Shown here: positions 32,217 to 42,199 of the stretch, in pieces
Layout: every line of letters starts with the position of its first letter
Position numbering within the stretch: the first letter of the stretch is position 1
DNA from: Isochrysis galbana
Taxonomy: Eukaryota > Haptophyta > Isochrysidales > Isochrysidaceae
Length of the DNA: 64,000 nucleotides
Direction: 5' to 3'
Assembly (NCBI GenBank): GCA_018136815.1
Contig: CM030931.1
Span: 981,511 to 1,045,510 of the forward strand
Notes under the pieces: model-generated
Told to the model about the DNA's origin: nothing
Database searches by the model: none
The model's input: only the letters and a program-made list of their open reading frames with translations
Program-made: the position numbers and the translations under genes

Positions 32217-32940
32217 TATACCGCAGAAGCGACAACACGTGGGGTCATCCGTAAATCTATTCGCCGTCGCTATCCTCTATCCTCCTATGGAGGAAGTGCT
32301 TGAAGTGCATATATATATATATATGTTACCCCCCAGGAGCCAACGCCCCCCAGGAGCTCTCGGGGGCCCCCAAGAGCTATCGGGGGGGAATTTTCTCCCG
32401 ATCGCCAACAGCCCCACCGAGAGCTATCGGGGGACCGAGAAAATCCCCCGAGAGCTATCGGGAGATTTTACGTCCCCCGGGGAGCTATCGCGTTTTAAGG
32501 TCGGCCCCCAATAGCTATCGGGGGCGAAAGGCGGCCCCCGATAGCTATTGGGGGGAAAACGACGGGCGCCGATAGCTATTGGGGGAAAACGACGGGCGCC
32601 GAGAGCTATCGGGGGGCTGTCCTCGAGCCCCCAGGCGCTATTCCCCCCCGTAAGCTGTCAGGGTGCCTGTCCCATTTCGCTGGCAGTCACCTCGTACTCT
32701 GTCTCTGTTCATACCTCAATCTTACGGTGCTGTTACGATCAATCTTATGGTCGTTCTTATGGCGGTGCCTTGCGACTTTTCGACACTACAACGAAACTCT
32801 CGTCGGTGAGAGTATGGAGATAAGGGTGTTTATTCGAGAAAACGGGTGTTTGTGGAATAAAACGCTGGCGGCAACTCACCCAGGAAATCCTTTCTTCTTC
32901 TTCATATCGCACTCTCTCTCGCTCCCGCACCGCATGTCAC

Positions 32941-33291
32941 AGATGACGCCCTCACCCCTTCTCAATGCCCCTTCCGCTGCTGCAGGTGTGACACCGCAGC
33001 AGTGGGAGGAGGCAAAGAGACTGTTTTATCAGCTGGTGGCTGATTTCAAGAGCCGCGCAATGGATGCCGCAAAACGTGCTGAGATCGTCCACCTTCTCAA
33101 GAACTGGGACGTGCTCGATGCCAAGCAGCGGCGTCTCTACGGGGAGGGCAACCACAACTATTGGAAGAGCAAGTACGAGCTCGCGCCCACGCTGCCCAAC
33201 AAGCCAGCAACTCTCCTCTCCAAGGCCACTGGCAAGCGCGTCGTGGTGTACGAGGAAGCCTTCGACGCAGTGAAGGTGGTCCACGAGAATA
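32941..33291 (+). CDS. KRBA2/Ginger-like integrase N-terminal exon (remnant)
   Basis: A first exon begins with ATG at 32935 or 32944 and ends at a GTGAGT donor near 33292. It encodes about 115 residues including 'EIVHLLKNWDVLDAKQRRLY', 'NYWKSKYEL' and 'VVVYEEAFDAVKVVHEN'. This arrangement resembles the region before the H2C2/integrase core in KRBA2 and Ginger-type transposon integrases. The next exon, which should carry the catalytic core, is not found; minisatellite DNA follows. Family assignment is from recalled resemblance only. Confidence 0.5.
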
Positions 33292-33329
33292 GTGAGTGCG
33301 CCCGCCTCCCCCCACCCGACTCCGCACAC

Positions 33330-34000
33330 TGAGCAAGTTGACTCTACCCGCAACAAGTTCACTGCACGCACTCAACTAGTTGACTCCACGCAGAACAAGT
33401 TGACCCCACCCTAAACAAGTTGACTCCACACTCAACAAGTTGACTCAACACTCAACAAGTCGACTCCACGCTGAACCAGGTGACTCAACCCTCAACGAGT
33501 TGACTCCACACACTGAACACGTTGACTCCACACCCTCGACAAGTTGACTGCACACACGCAACATGTTGACTCCCCGTTCAACAAGTTGACTCTACCCTCA
33601 ACAAGTTGACTTCGGACACTGAAGAAGTTAACTCCACACACTGAACGAGCTGACTCCGCACACTGAGCAAGTTGACTCTACCCGCAACAGGTTCACTGCA
33701 CGCACTCAACTAGTTGACTCCACGCAGAACAAGTTGACCCCAACCTAAACAAGTTGACTCAACACTCAACAAGTTGAACAAGTTGACTCCACGCTGAACC
33801 AGGTGACTCTACCCTCAACGAGTTGACTTCACACACTGAACACGTTGACTCCACACCCTCGACAAGTTCACTGAACGCAGTGGACCTTACCCTAAACAAG
33901 TTGACTCCACACACTCAACGAGTTGACTCCACACTTAACAAGTTGACCCTGCCCTCAACAAGTTGACTCCACACACTCTACAAGTTGACTCCACACTGAG
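33330..34000 (+). repeat. AACAAGTTGACTCCAC minisatellite with higher-order structure
   Basis: About 30 units of about 20 bp with the core AAGTTGACTC. A block at 33328-33430 is repeated nearly verbatim at 33660-33765, so a higher-order unit of about 330 bp is present. Confidence 0.85.
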
Positions 34001-34439
34001 GCAGGGAGAAGGGGGGGGGGAGAGAGAGGGGAAAAGGGAGAGAGAGGTGAGGGAGGGAGAGCGGGAGAAAGGGAGAGGGTGGGAGGGAGGACGCTGCCGC
34101 CGCCGACTGTGCCCACCTCATCAAAGGCGCCCACGCCGCGCCGTCCGTGTTCTGTTTGAGCGCTGCGCCAGCCCTCACCCTCCTCGCCCTCGTCCTTCCT
34201 TCCCGCTCCCGTCACTGCGCTATAGCTATAGCGCGTGCACGCTCGCCGCCTGCCACAGGTGACAGGTGCGACCAGCGACCAACTCTGCCAACTTGTCGGT
34301 CGCCGCGCCGACCCTGCCGCCCTCTTCCAATGAAAGCCGGCGCTCCACCTCTGTGCGGTGCTGGCGCGCCGTACCGACCGCCCTCCCTCTTCGTTCCCAG
34401 CCCCACCACCTTTGGCTCTCACCGACGCTTGCCGCTCCT

Positions 34440-34514
34440 CCAGCCGCCAGAGGGAGGGAGAGGGAGGGAGGGAGGGAGGGGGGGGAGGGGGGGGGAGGGG
34501 GGGGGAGAGGGGGG

Positions 34515-34592
<78 letters not shown>
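34440..34592 (+). repeat. G-rich run and (GA)n microsatellite
   Basis: GGGA-type low complexity runs from 34448, followed by about 36 uninterrupted GA dinucleotides (about 34518-34590). Confidence 0.9.
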
Positions 34593-34811
34593 CCCCCGTT
34601 TGCTCTCGGGGGATTTCCTCTCCCCCCGATAGCTACTGGGAGATCCGCTTACGGCACCCCCCACGAGCAATCTCCCGATAGCTCTCGGGGGATTTTCTCG
34701 GTCCCCCGATAGCTCTCGGTGGGGCTGTTGGCGATCGGGAGAAAATTTCCCCCCGATAGCTCTTGGGGGCCCCCGAGAGCTCTTGGGGGGCGTTGGCTCC
34801 TGGGGGGTAAC

Positions 34812-35180
34812 ATATACGAGCAGTCGCGTGGAGTTAGAAAGTTATACTTGTAAAGTTGTGATATCTGTTTCCATTTCCCCGCTAGGGCAGGCGGTAGCCT
34901 CTTTTCCCATCTTATCGTGGTCTTCTGTCTCTTTGTCTTCCGCATTGCGAGGAATGCCTGGGTTAGCGCCTTGATTGACGCTGATATCCTCCATCGGTTG
35001 GCGCGAGCCCTTAAAGGTGTATTCTTGGCGTATTGGGTAGGCCGTTTCGGCCGGCCCGTCGTATGCCCGTCCCCATTTCAGTGGGGTGTATAGATAGATT
35101 GTCCGGCGTCGGTTGTGGGTTCGCTTTGCGCTTTGTCGTAGATATGGGGCTCTCCCATGACGTTTACGTTTATTATTATT
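34812..35180 (-). pseudogene. LINE ORF2 fragment interrupted by the TIR transposon
   Basis: On the minus strand this stretch encodes 'LTQAFLAMRKTKRQK', 'WKQISQLYKYNFLTPRD', typical of the region after the RT in these LINEs. The frame resumes at 32322-32270 beyond the inserted transposon. Confidence 0.55.
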
Positions 35181-35274
35181 AATATGGTTTCGTGACGTAA
35201 GGTAAGGTAAAGGTAATAACCATTAATGTGGTATCCTCACTGGTCTAACCCGACTCAAACTCGGCGGTTGACAT

Positions 35275-35380
35275 GGCGGGGCCGCCCTCGGCCCTCGGCG
35301 GGGAGGCCGAAGGAGAGGAGGGGCGCGCCGGCGCGCTACATGCTACATGGCAATTTTAATTTTGACTAAAAAGTTAGTTT
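35275..35380 (-). mobile_element. Family D fragment with degenerate 5' hairpin
   Basis: A GC-rich D block ('CCCTCGGCGGGGAGGCCG', 'GGCGCGCCGGCGCGC') is followed by a degenerate hairpin region. Confidence 0.45.
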
Positions 35381-35531
35381 TTCTGCGCATCTGCGTCGGA
35401 GGGGTGCCCTCTCGCGGGCGCTTCGGTTGCACGGCGTCGGTCATGGCCCGATCGTCCGTCGCGGCGGGTGGGCGGCGGGGGAGGAGGGGAGCGGCGCGTG
35501 CTCCATGACCCTATCAGTTTACTGATAGTTG
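35381..35531 (-). mobile_element. LINE-A 5' end
   Basis: Hairpin CTATCAGTTTACTGATAG (35511-35528), then GGGTCATGGAGC and a second ATG starting 'MTDAVQPKRPREGTPP'. This matches the internal ORF1 start of copy 1. It is truncated after about 150 bp. Confidence 0.65.
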
Positions 35532-35682
35532 CCCCGTTGCCGTTGAGGGCTACGGACCCGCAGAACTAGGATTCAATCAGCAGACAAGAAAACTCTAACT
35601 AGCAGGTCTGAAGTTAGACCCGCCGTACGCGCGCTGGCTTCTCCGGGCTCTCTCTCGCTCGGCGAGCCCCTCTACATCGGCA

Positions 35683-37810
35683 GTGTCTCACACGAGACGA
35701 GCGATGATGCAACCGCAGTTCGTGAATTCTAACCAATCTGCTGGCGTGCTACAGCAGCCCCAATTCAGGTCTGCGTCATCGATAGCTCCAGGCACTTCAC
35801 TTGAGCAGCATCGACCGCCATACCAACAGACACAACCATTTCGTGCTGCTTCTTCATCATCCACAACGCACGAGGACCCTTCTTCACCATCGCAGTGTGG
35901 CTCCACCGCCACCGAGAACATCAGGGTTGTGGTGCGTATCCGTCCGCTCTCAAGAGATGAGCGTTCTCGTGGCGATCTGGAGATCGTGCACTGTGAAGAT
36001 GATGGGCAGACAGTCAGATGGATTGAGGAGGGTAGCTGTCGAAATGTTCGGGCCGCTTCTGATCGAGGTCAAGGCTTTGCGTCGATGAGATGTCTCACTT
36101 TCGATTCGTGTCTCACAGGCTCCAACCAAAATGACGTCTTTGTCAGAACAAGGGCGAACCAGCTTTTGCAAGATGCCATCGACGGCTATGCTGTCACCAT
36201 ATTTGCGTATGGACAAACTGGGTCTGGGAAAACGTATACAATGACAGGTGAGGATTGTTGCCAATATTCTCCCTCTCTGGAGTAGACGAGGCGTGGCGTG
36301 CGCGAGCTAATCTTACTGCTGGCTAGGATCATTGCTCCCAGAAGACCACCTTTCATTGTTGCAAACAGGACCTGATCTACATCAACAAAAAGAATGCACG
36401 CCTCCATCACCTTCAACTCTGGATGGACCACAAGGCCTGATCCCACGGGCGCTTGCCTGCCTGTGCGCTGCCGGCCAATTGGATGCGAATGAGCCACAGC
36501 CTCACAAAGAAGACTTAGTCCATGGGCTGAGGACTTTTGTACCCGTGAGACAATTCACCACTCGGGTAAACACCTGGATAGCTCTCTGAGAGGCCATGTA
36601 TGATTCGAACTCACAAGTAAGTTGTCGTACTGACCCCTGTTCTCGTAGGTTCAATCTTCTGGCAGAGCAGCCACGTGGGGCCCTTGTGCGTGCTTCATAC
36701 CTGGAGATCTACAACGAAACGCTCAATGATCTTCTCAACCCAGCCTCAACAAATCTCTTACTACGGTACGAAACGAAACGGGGACCCTTCGTTCAAAACT
36801 TGCTGCAAGTGGACTGCGAGTCTTTGGAAGATGCGATGCTCGTGCTTGCAGAAGGCACTCGAAACAAGAAGGCGAGTCAGCTCTTGAGGGTTACGCTTCA
36901 TTACAGTCGCACCGCAATTTTCCCGGATCCCATGGTTGGGTAAGAACGCACTTCATCGTGACGAAATTCCAATCGAACTCCTCCCATGCGGTAGGTGGCG
37001 TCACATCAAATGAACAAGGACTCGTCTCGTTCTCATTGTCTCATGACCCTTTACTTGATGGGTACTGAGGAAGGAAAGTCGGGCCGCATCTCGCTTGTAG
37101 ACCTTGCAGGATCTGAACGCCTCAAGGATTCTGGATCTGAAGGGGCCATGGCATCCGAAACGGGGCATATAAATCGTTCACTCTTCGCATTGGGTAATGT
37201 CATATCGGCCTTGGCAGATCCCAGGAAACGGCATGGACATATTCCTTATCGCGATTCAAAGCTCACGCGTTTGCTGATGGATTCGCTTGGTGGCGATAGC
37301 CGCACGCTCATGCTCGCCTGCGTTTCCCCATCTTCTCGTTCTCTTGAGGAAACAGTGAACACATTGCTCTTTGCTTCTAGAGCCAAGAACATTCAAAATA
37401 GGCCGGCCATCCAAGTCGACACGCAAAGCATGCAGTTACAACAACTGCAAGCGACTGTTCGCATGCTTCAAGAGGAGAACGAGGGCCTCGGCCGGCAGCT
37501 TGCGCGTGCGCTCGTAGAACGTACATCTTCTATGCTCTCGTCAAGTGATTCGCCAACACGCCAAAATGCAAGTGCTGAGAACACAACACAAGTGAACGTG
37601 GTAACAGATACCAATGTTGGGGCATGTGCGTCGCGTGGAGCTAGCTGCTCACGTGGTGATCAGCACGAGCTTGCAGCTTTGCGCCTAGAAAACACGCGCT
37701 TGCGCAATACATCCGATACCCTGCGGCGGTCGAATGAACTTCTCCAAACACAAGTCGACCAGCTGCAACTCAAATTGCAGCGCCTCGAAACGGTGTTCGA
37801 CAACATGTAA
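35683..37810 (+). CDS. Kinesin motor protein
   Basis: The motor domain starts after about 80 Ser/Gln-rich residues ('IRVVVRIRPLSRDERSR'). The P-loop is 'GQTGSGKT', ending exon 1 at 36247. Further motor landmarks are 'GLIPRA', 'YLEIYNE', switch I 'NKDSSRSH', switch II 'LVDLAGSER' and 'HIPYRDSKLTRLL'. Reliable exons: 35683-36247, 36327 to about 36544, 36649-36871, 36995-37810; a small exon near 36591-36616 bridges the second and third but its borders are uncertain. The intron 36872-36994 appears to use a GC donor. A neck 'SRAKNIQNRP' leads to a short coiled coil ending at 37810. The neck resembles the KIF12/kinesin-16 type; subfamily assignment is tentative. Confidence 0.92.
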
Positions 37811-38288
37811 GGACATTCTAGGGTGTCCACGGACGATTCATTGGCTGCCCGCAATTGGGTGCGCATGATCAGCAGCATCGATGGATGGGACAGCACATAG
37901 TATTGCGCGATACTATGTACTCTAGATGAGGCGGGCCGGGCCGCCACCCAGCATCATAAGATGAGCGCAAGCACAAGGTATCGTGTGGGATTGAGACGAG
38001 CAATACGCTACTTCTTAATGTCAAAGGTTCGGCAGCAAGAATCGGATAACTATGTTTATAAAGCGTTGCAGATGCTCGGCCAATCTTCCGATATTTACAT
38101 TAAAATGCACGTCCCCCTCTGGGGGCTGGGGGGTCCTTTGGGTTCCCCCAAAGGGCCAGCTGGGGCAGTGGAGTCTGGGGCTTTACCCCTGGCCCCTCGG
38201 CCCTTCCGGCCTCTCCCTCGCTCGCCTCGCCGGCCTTAGATGCCAACCTGACAGCTCGGAGGGTTTGTGGCTCAGGGACGATGGAGGG
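37811..38288. other. Intergenic, with E-like GC-rich repeat fragment
   Basis: 38105-38230 resembles the internal part of family F/E elements ('GGGTCCTTTGGG', 'GGGCAGTGGAGTCTGGGG', 'CTCCCTCGCTCGCCTCGCC'). The remainder shows no gene. Confidence 0.35.
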
Positions 38289-38362
38289 TAGGGCGGACAA
38301 ACAGGACTTTTTAACTACAAATTTGGGGAGGGGGGGGGTGAGTGACATTTTTGGACCATTCT
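38289..38362 (+). repeat. Solo family G left end
   Basis: TAGGGCGGACAAACAGGAC is followed by 'TTTTTAACTAC', a G-run and 'GACATTTTTGGACC', matching the left end of the G element at 8841. Confidence 0.5.
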
Positions 38363-38365
38363 CGG

Positions 38366-38950
38366 ACTAAGTTTATACTTGGTTCGCCCATGGGGGGGCA
38401 CGAGCCCCCCTCTCTCTCCACTCCTCCCCTGCCATGGGGGAGGAACCACACACTCTCCTGGCACGCCTGATGGCTTGCCAGGAGCACACAGCCCTGCTGA
38501 CTCATTCCTCTCCCTACAGGCCCGCCTGACTCGCCCGCCCTGGCCCGTCGTGGCCTGCCCATCCCTCAGGAGGCCGGCAGGGGCCTGGGAGCGCAGCTCA
38601 GGGGGCAGGTGAGGCTGGGGCATAGCCCTGGCCCCTCCTGCCTCTCCATCGCTGGCTCTCGAGCCCCTGCCAGTCGACTGGAGCTGGCTGGGGGGGTCCT
38701 GGTCATGATCAGGGGGGCCCAGGGGGAGGAGGGGTTGGTCAAAGGGATTGGCCGGCCACGACAGGCCAGGGCGTGCGATTCAGGCATGCCTGTGGGGAGA
38801 GAGAGAGGGATGGGTCAGCATGGCAGTGTGCTCCTGGCAAGCCATCAGGCATGCCGGGAGAGTGGGTGGTTCCTCCCCCATGGCGGGGGAGGAGTGGAGA
38901 GAGGGGGGGGCTCGTGCCCCGCCATGGGTGAACCAAGTATAAACTTAGTT
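38366..38950. mobile_element. Fold-back pair of family E 5' ends
   Basis: Two E 5' regions face outward. The left starts ACTAAGTTTATACTTGG (hairpin 38369-38380) reading right; the right starts at hairpin 38935-38946 reading left. The arms are near-identical for about 170 bp. They meet near a central CCAGTCGACTGG palindrome (about 38665). Neither has a 3' tail and no flanking duplication is visible. Confidence 0.6.
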
Positions 38951-38952
38951 GC

Positions 38953-39532
38953 TAGTAACTAATACTAGTAACTAAGCTCAGAAGTCAGAAGCCAATCATA
39001 TTCATATTATAAATCACATACTGATACTGATACATCTATAATATTAGTAAAATGAGTTTTATTTTGACCTGTTACGAACCTATTGCGACCTGTTAACATG
39101 TCCTCTTAAAAGTTAATAGGATGCCTGGTTGTTCTGTCATATATGATATCATATATGATATCTCAGTATTAGTTGCTCTATCTAGACCTGATACTGAGTG
39201 TCATATGACAAGACTAGAGGCTAGAGGCTACAATTCAACTAGTTTTACTAGTACAAGTTCGGGCGCGGGAAATACCGGCGCTCCCAGCTCCGAGCTCCGA
39301 GCCCCCCCCCCCCCCCCTCATGGCCGCCAACCTGATGTGCAGCAACGATGGTGGCGGCGGCGACGGCGATGACGAGTGTCACACCGCCGTGGAGTGGGGG
39401 CGGCGCCATGTGGAGACGCTCCAGGGGTGCCGCTGTGGGAGCTTGAAATGGTTAGTCATCGAGCAGCAGCATGCAGCATCCGATTCTAAGTACTGAGTAA
39501 GAAGATTTTTATCATAATGGCGGGTTTATCAG
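38953..39532. other. AT-rich intergenic DNA
   Basis: It contains an ATATGATATC palindromic repeat at 39138-39165 and a C-run at 39303-39317 in a GC-rich island with proline-rich short frames. No gene is recognised. Confidence 0.35.
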
Positions 39533-39973
39533 TGATGGTGCATCAGTACTAATATCAGTTTTTTACATCAGTATCAGCTCACCTCGAGCTGATAACTGAT
39601 ATCAGTTATCAGTTGTCAGCAGCTTGGAGCGGGGAGAAAACAAAACACCCAGTCCCCTTTACTTTCTACAGCCAAATAAAAAGTGCAATATTGTTGAGTG
39701 TTACTGAGGTGGAATGGGAATCGAACCATTCCGCTCTGCGCATCGCCCACGCACTGTCACCTGAGCCACTTGACGTTCACATATTGCACAGCGGAGGCAT
39801 TTTTGTCCTATTTAGATCTGCAGCAAATACACAAGCCACTGATATCAGCTGATATTCTGCTCGCTCAGGGCCGTTGAGGTGATATCAGCTGATGAGGTCC
39901 ATCAGCTTATATCAGCTATGATATCAGTGTCAGCCTCGAAGTTGGTGTCAGCTGATGAACTGATGCACCATCA
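39533..39973. mobile_element. TIR element (about 440 bp) containing a tRNA-like sequence
   Basis: The ends are TGATGGTGCATCAGT (39533-39547) and its inverse (39959-39973). The subterminal parts are filled with GATATCAGCTGAT repeats. No target duplication is clear. A tRNA-like segment lies inside on the minus strand. Confidence 0.55.
39709..39783 (-). repeat. tRNA-like sequence (decayed tRNA or SINE)
   Basis: On the minus strand an A-box-like AGTGGCTCAGGTG and a B-box GGTTCGATTCC are present. The T-arm forms a perfect 5-bp stem but with an 8-nt loop, and the acceptor arms do not pair. Not a functional tRNA as read. Confidence 0.4.
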
Positions 39974-40690
39974 TTGGGGTTTATAAGTGTAGATGTTTGG
40001 AGCAAGTATCATATGATATCAGATGTATGACATCATACTCAGTTCCATGGCAAGTGTCATATGACGGTATGACGGAGGAAATGCTCACGCCAGCGCGCCA
40101 GCTGGTGTGGGGGGGCATCATTTGGTGTGGAAGGCGGAAGGCGCTTCTTTGGCGCCAGTCCTCGTGTCAGGGTCTCAGGTGGCCGCATGCGCCGCGGAAG
40201 CACCCTGCCGCGCGCGCCATGTCCCCCACTGCGGGTCGCGTTGGCAGCGCGCGAAAGGGCGTCTGGAGCCCGACTTCAGATGCCGATAGCGAGCGTGATT
40301 TCGTCGCGGTCAGGTGGACCTTCGCGGCGAGTCTATCGGGAGTGCTTGTGAGGGCCCCAATCCATCGGGCCCGGCGTCTCAGCTGCCCTGTGAGTCTGTC
40401 TGTGTGAATCTGCCCGCGAGTCGTTCAACGTCAATTTCTGTAGTCTTCAATATTTGTATACAAAAAAATCGAATTTCGCGTTCGAATTCTTAATATTTAT
40501 GCTAGGGGCCTATTAGATAGTGACCATATTAGCTGCCTGGGCGCAAACGCAAAAAATACAGATCAGGGTGCTAATTTGACCTAGTTATGACAAGGTGAAG
40601 TCGTTGTCTTTAAGACTACCGGTAGTCTTCGTTGCGCCCCTTCAACCGTCTATCTCTATCTAGGGAACCAACCCAAGAAACAGATAGAAC
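39974..40690. other. Intergenic
   Basis: A GC-rich island (40080-40400) carries an open frame of 136 codons on the plus strand (39997-40407) without any recognisable motif. The rest is AT-rich. I see nothing I can name. Confidence 0.3.
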
Positions 40691-40694
40691 CTGA

Positions 40695-41390
40695 GCGGTG
40701 TCAACTCCGTATTCAAGATGGGCAAAGGCGACGAGCTAACACCTAGCGACGAACTACTGGTACCGGCCACACGGCTGGGAGTGAGGCATACCGTAGAGCG
40801 TAGAGCTACCCGCGAAAGACTAAATCAGATAATCAGATACACCCGAGAGACGAGAGAGACATCTCACTAACCTCTAACCTCTAACCTCAATGAATTACTG
40901 CAAAAACCAGGCCGCCACTTCGGAGGTGCAAGCGTCTAAAGACGCACCCGACGAATAGGACATCAAAGCGAGTACCCAACAAGCCTGCCCAAACCACGCA
41001 CCACGCACTCTAAACCGGGCCCGAGGTAGTGTAACTGGCCTAGATGTAGATGGGAAATACGTATTTACCGTATTTGGCCAGAGACAGAGACCAAATACAT
41101 ATGTATTTGGCTGTATTTGAAGCGTGTCCTGGGTTGTAGGCCTCGAATGTATTTGAAATGTATTTGGCCGGAGGCCAAATACATATGTATTTGGCTGTAT
41201 TTGCAGGCCCCTGCACCGTATTTCCCATCTAGGGTAACTGGGCCGGACCCCGGAAACTGAAGACAAAGGAATGAAGGGGGGAAGGAATAGAGGCGGGGGG
41301 AAGGAGACAAGGGCGTTGTCGATAGTTAGATAGAGGAATCTTGTCTGTCGTAGGCGTTAGCCCGGAATCTTCAGAACCTTTTTTTTTACA
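40695..41390 (+). mobile_element. LINE-A 3' end, interrupted by a hAT-like MITE
   Basis: The ORF2 C-terminal remnant 'ELTPSDELLVPATRLGVRHT' corresponds to 'GLTPSEELRSLAARLGIEHT' in copy 1. The 3' UTR ('GGGCCCGAGGTAGTG', 'GGCCGGACCCCGGAAACTG') follows, then the terminus 'GTTAGCCCGGAATCTTC' and a T-tract. The MITE at 41039-41233 sits in the UTR. Confidence 0.65.
41039..41233. mobile_element. 195-bp hAT-like MITE with 8-bp target duplication
   Basis: Flanked by GTAACTGG at 41031-41038 and 41234-41241. The ends read CCTAGATG...GGAAATACG and its inverse CGTATTTCCCATCTAGG. The interior has two copies of the palindrome CCAAATACATATGTATTTGG. An 8-bp duplication with short TIRs is the hAT signature; no transposase is present. 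Confidence 0.8.
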
Positions 41391-42199
41391 CTTATGTGGA
41401 TGGAACCACATGTACTCCCCACGAACATACGGACGACAGTATACAAAAAAACGCATTCAGACTCGCTGACCCAATCGACAGTGGTCAAACCGTTCGTCAA
41501 AAGAGGCGAGCGCTCGGGGGACCTACGGCACGAGCACAACGATCTTCCCGTGTCTTCCAACTCGAGGAAGCCAGCAAAACATTCTCGAGTCGAGACTCCA
41601 GACGCCGCTCATCCCAGTCGCTCGGTTGGAAAACAGCGGACTACAGGAATCGCCGCCATTCCTGAGTAAACGCGGGTGCCGGGCGTTGGGCCTCTTCTTG
41701 CCAAAGCCAGGAAGGATGGTAAGCTCACGAGGTCGTGGATTGAAGCTGCAGCAAAATTCCTAACCATCAGGTCGAATCACGCTGCACCTCGAGAGGATTC
41801 GGCACCGGCGAGGTTGTGTGATTCGGGGATGGCTCTCTAGGTCTCACATAGTTTCATCCTGCGAGATACAGATCCGCTCTTGCGAATGTTCCATTATATT
41901 CGGAATGGATGAAGCAACTGGTGGCGCGCCTTGCGCCCTGCGCCCCCATCGTTCCCCGCTCGTCCCCCGCCCCCCCCCCCGCCCGCCCCCTGACCCTCGC
42001 GCCCCCCCCCCCGCCGCCTCCCGCCGCTCCCCCCAAGCTCTCTCCTCCATCTCTCCATATCCCCTCATCCCTCTCATTCTCGGAGTGAGTGAGGGGAGGG
42101 GTAGCGCGGAGGGTAGTGCGGAGGGGTATCGCGGGGGGAAGGGCGGGGGGGGGGCAGAGAGTTGGCGCCCTGCCCAGTCTGGAGACCAGCTCCACCACC
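41391..42199. other. Upstream region of the homeodomain gene
   Basis: A 90-codon frame at 41394-41669 has no recognisable domain. From 41930 to 42060 the sequence is C-rich, then CT-rich and G-rich, probably 5' UTR/promoter. The reading frame of the homeodomain gene stays open upstream to 42089, but that part is compositionally biased. Confidence 0.35.

Larger units (their letters stand above)
32323..34811. mobile_element. 2.5-kb TIR transposon carrying a KRBA2/Ginger-like integrase remnant
   Basis: Both ends carry long, nearly identical inverted arms of about 150 bp beginning GTTACCCCCCAGGAGCC, with repeated 'GAGCTATCGGGGG' motifs. The arms lie at about 32325-32480 and 34640-34811. ATAT flanks both ends, fitting a 4-bp duplication (ambiguous in the AT-repeat). 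Inside are an integrase-like exon (32941-33290), a large GTTGACTCCAC minisatellite and a (GA)n tract. The element interrupts an older LINE ORF2: the reading frame on the minus strand right of 34811 ('NFLTPRDCSY') continues in frame left of 32323 ('MHFKHFLHRRI'). Confidence 0.65.

Noticed and set aside
38366-38950. Classical DNA-transposon TIR element
   Set aside because: Another E copy has a single hairpin end, a 3' tail and a 19-bp duplication, so the family is a retroposon; the inverted pair is a derivative.
39121-39170. CRISPR-like or operator array in the ATATGATATC repeats
   Set aside because: Short AT palindromes in a eukaryotic AT-rich region; no spacer structure.
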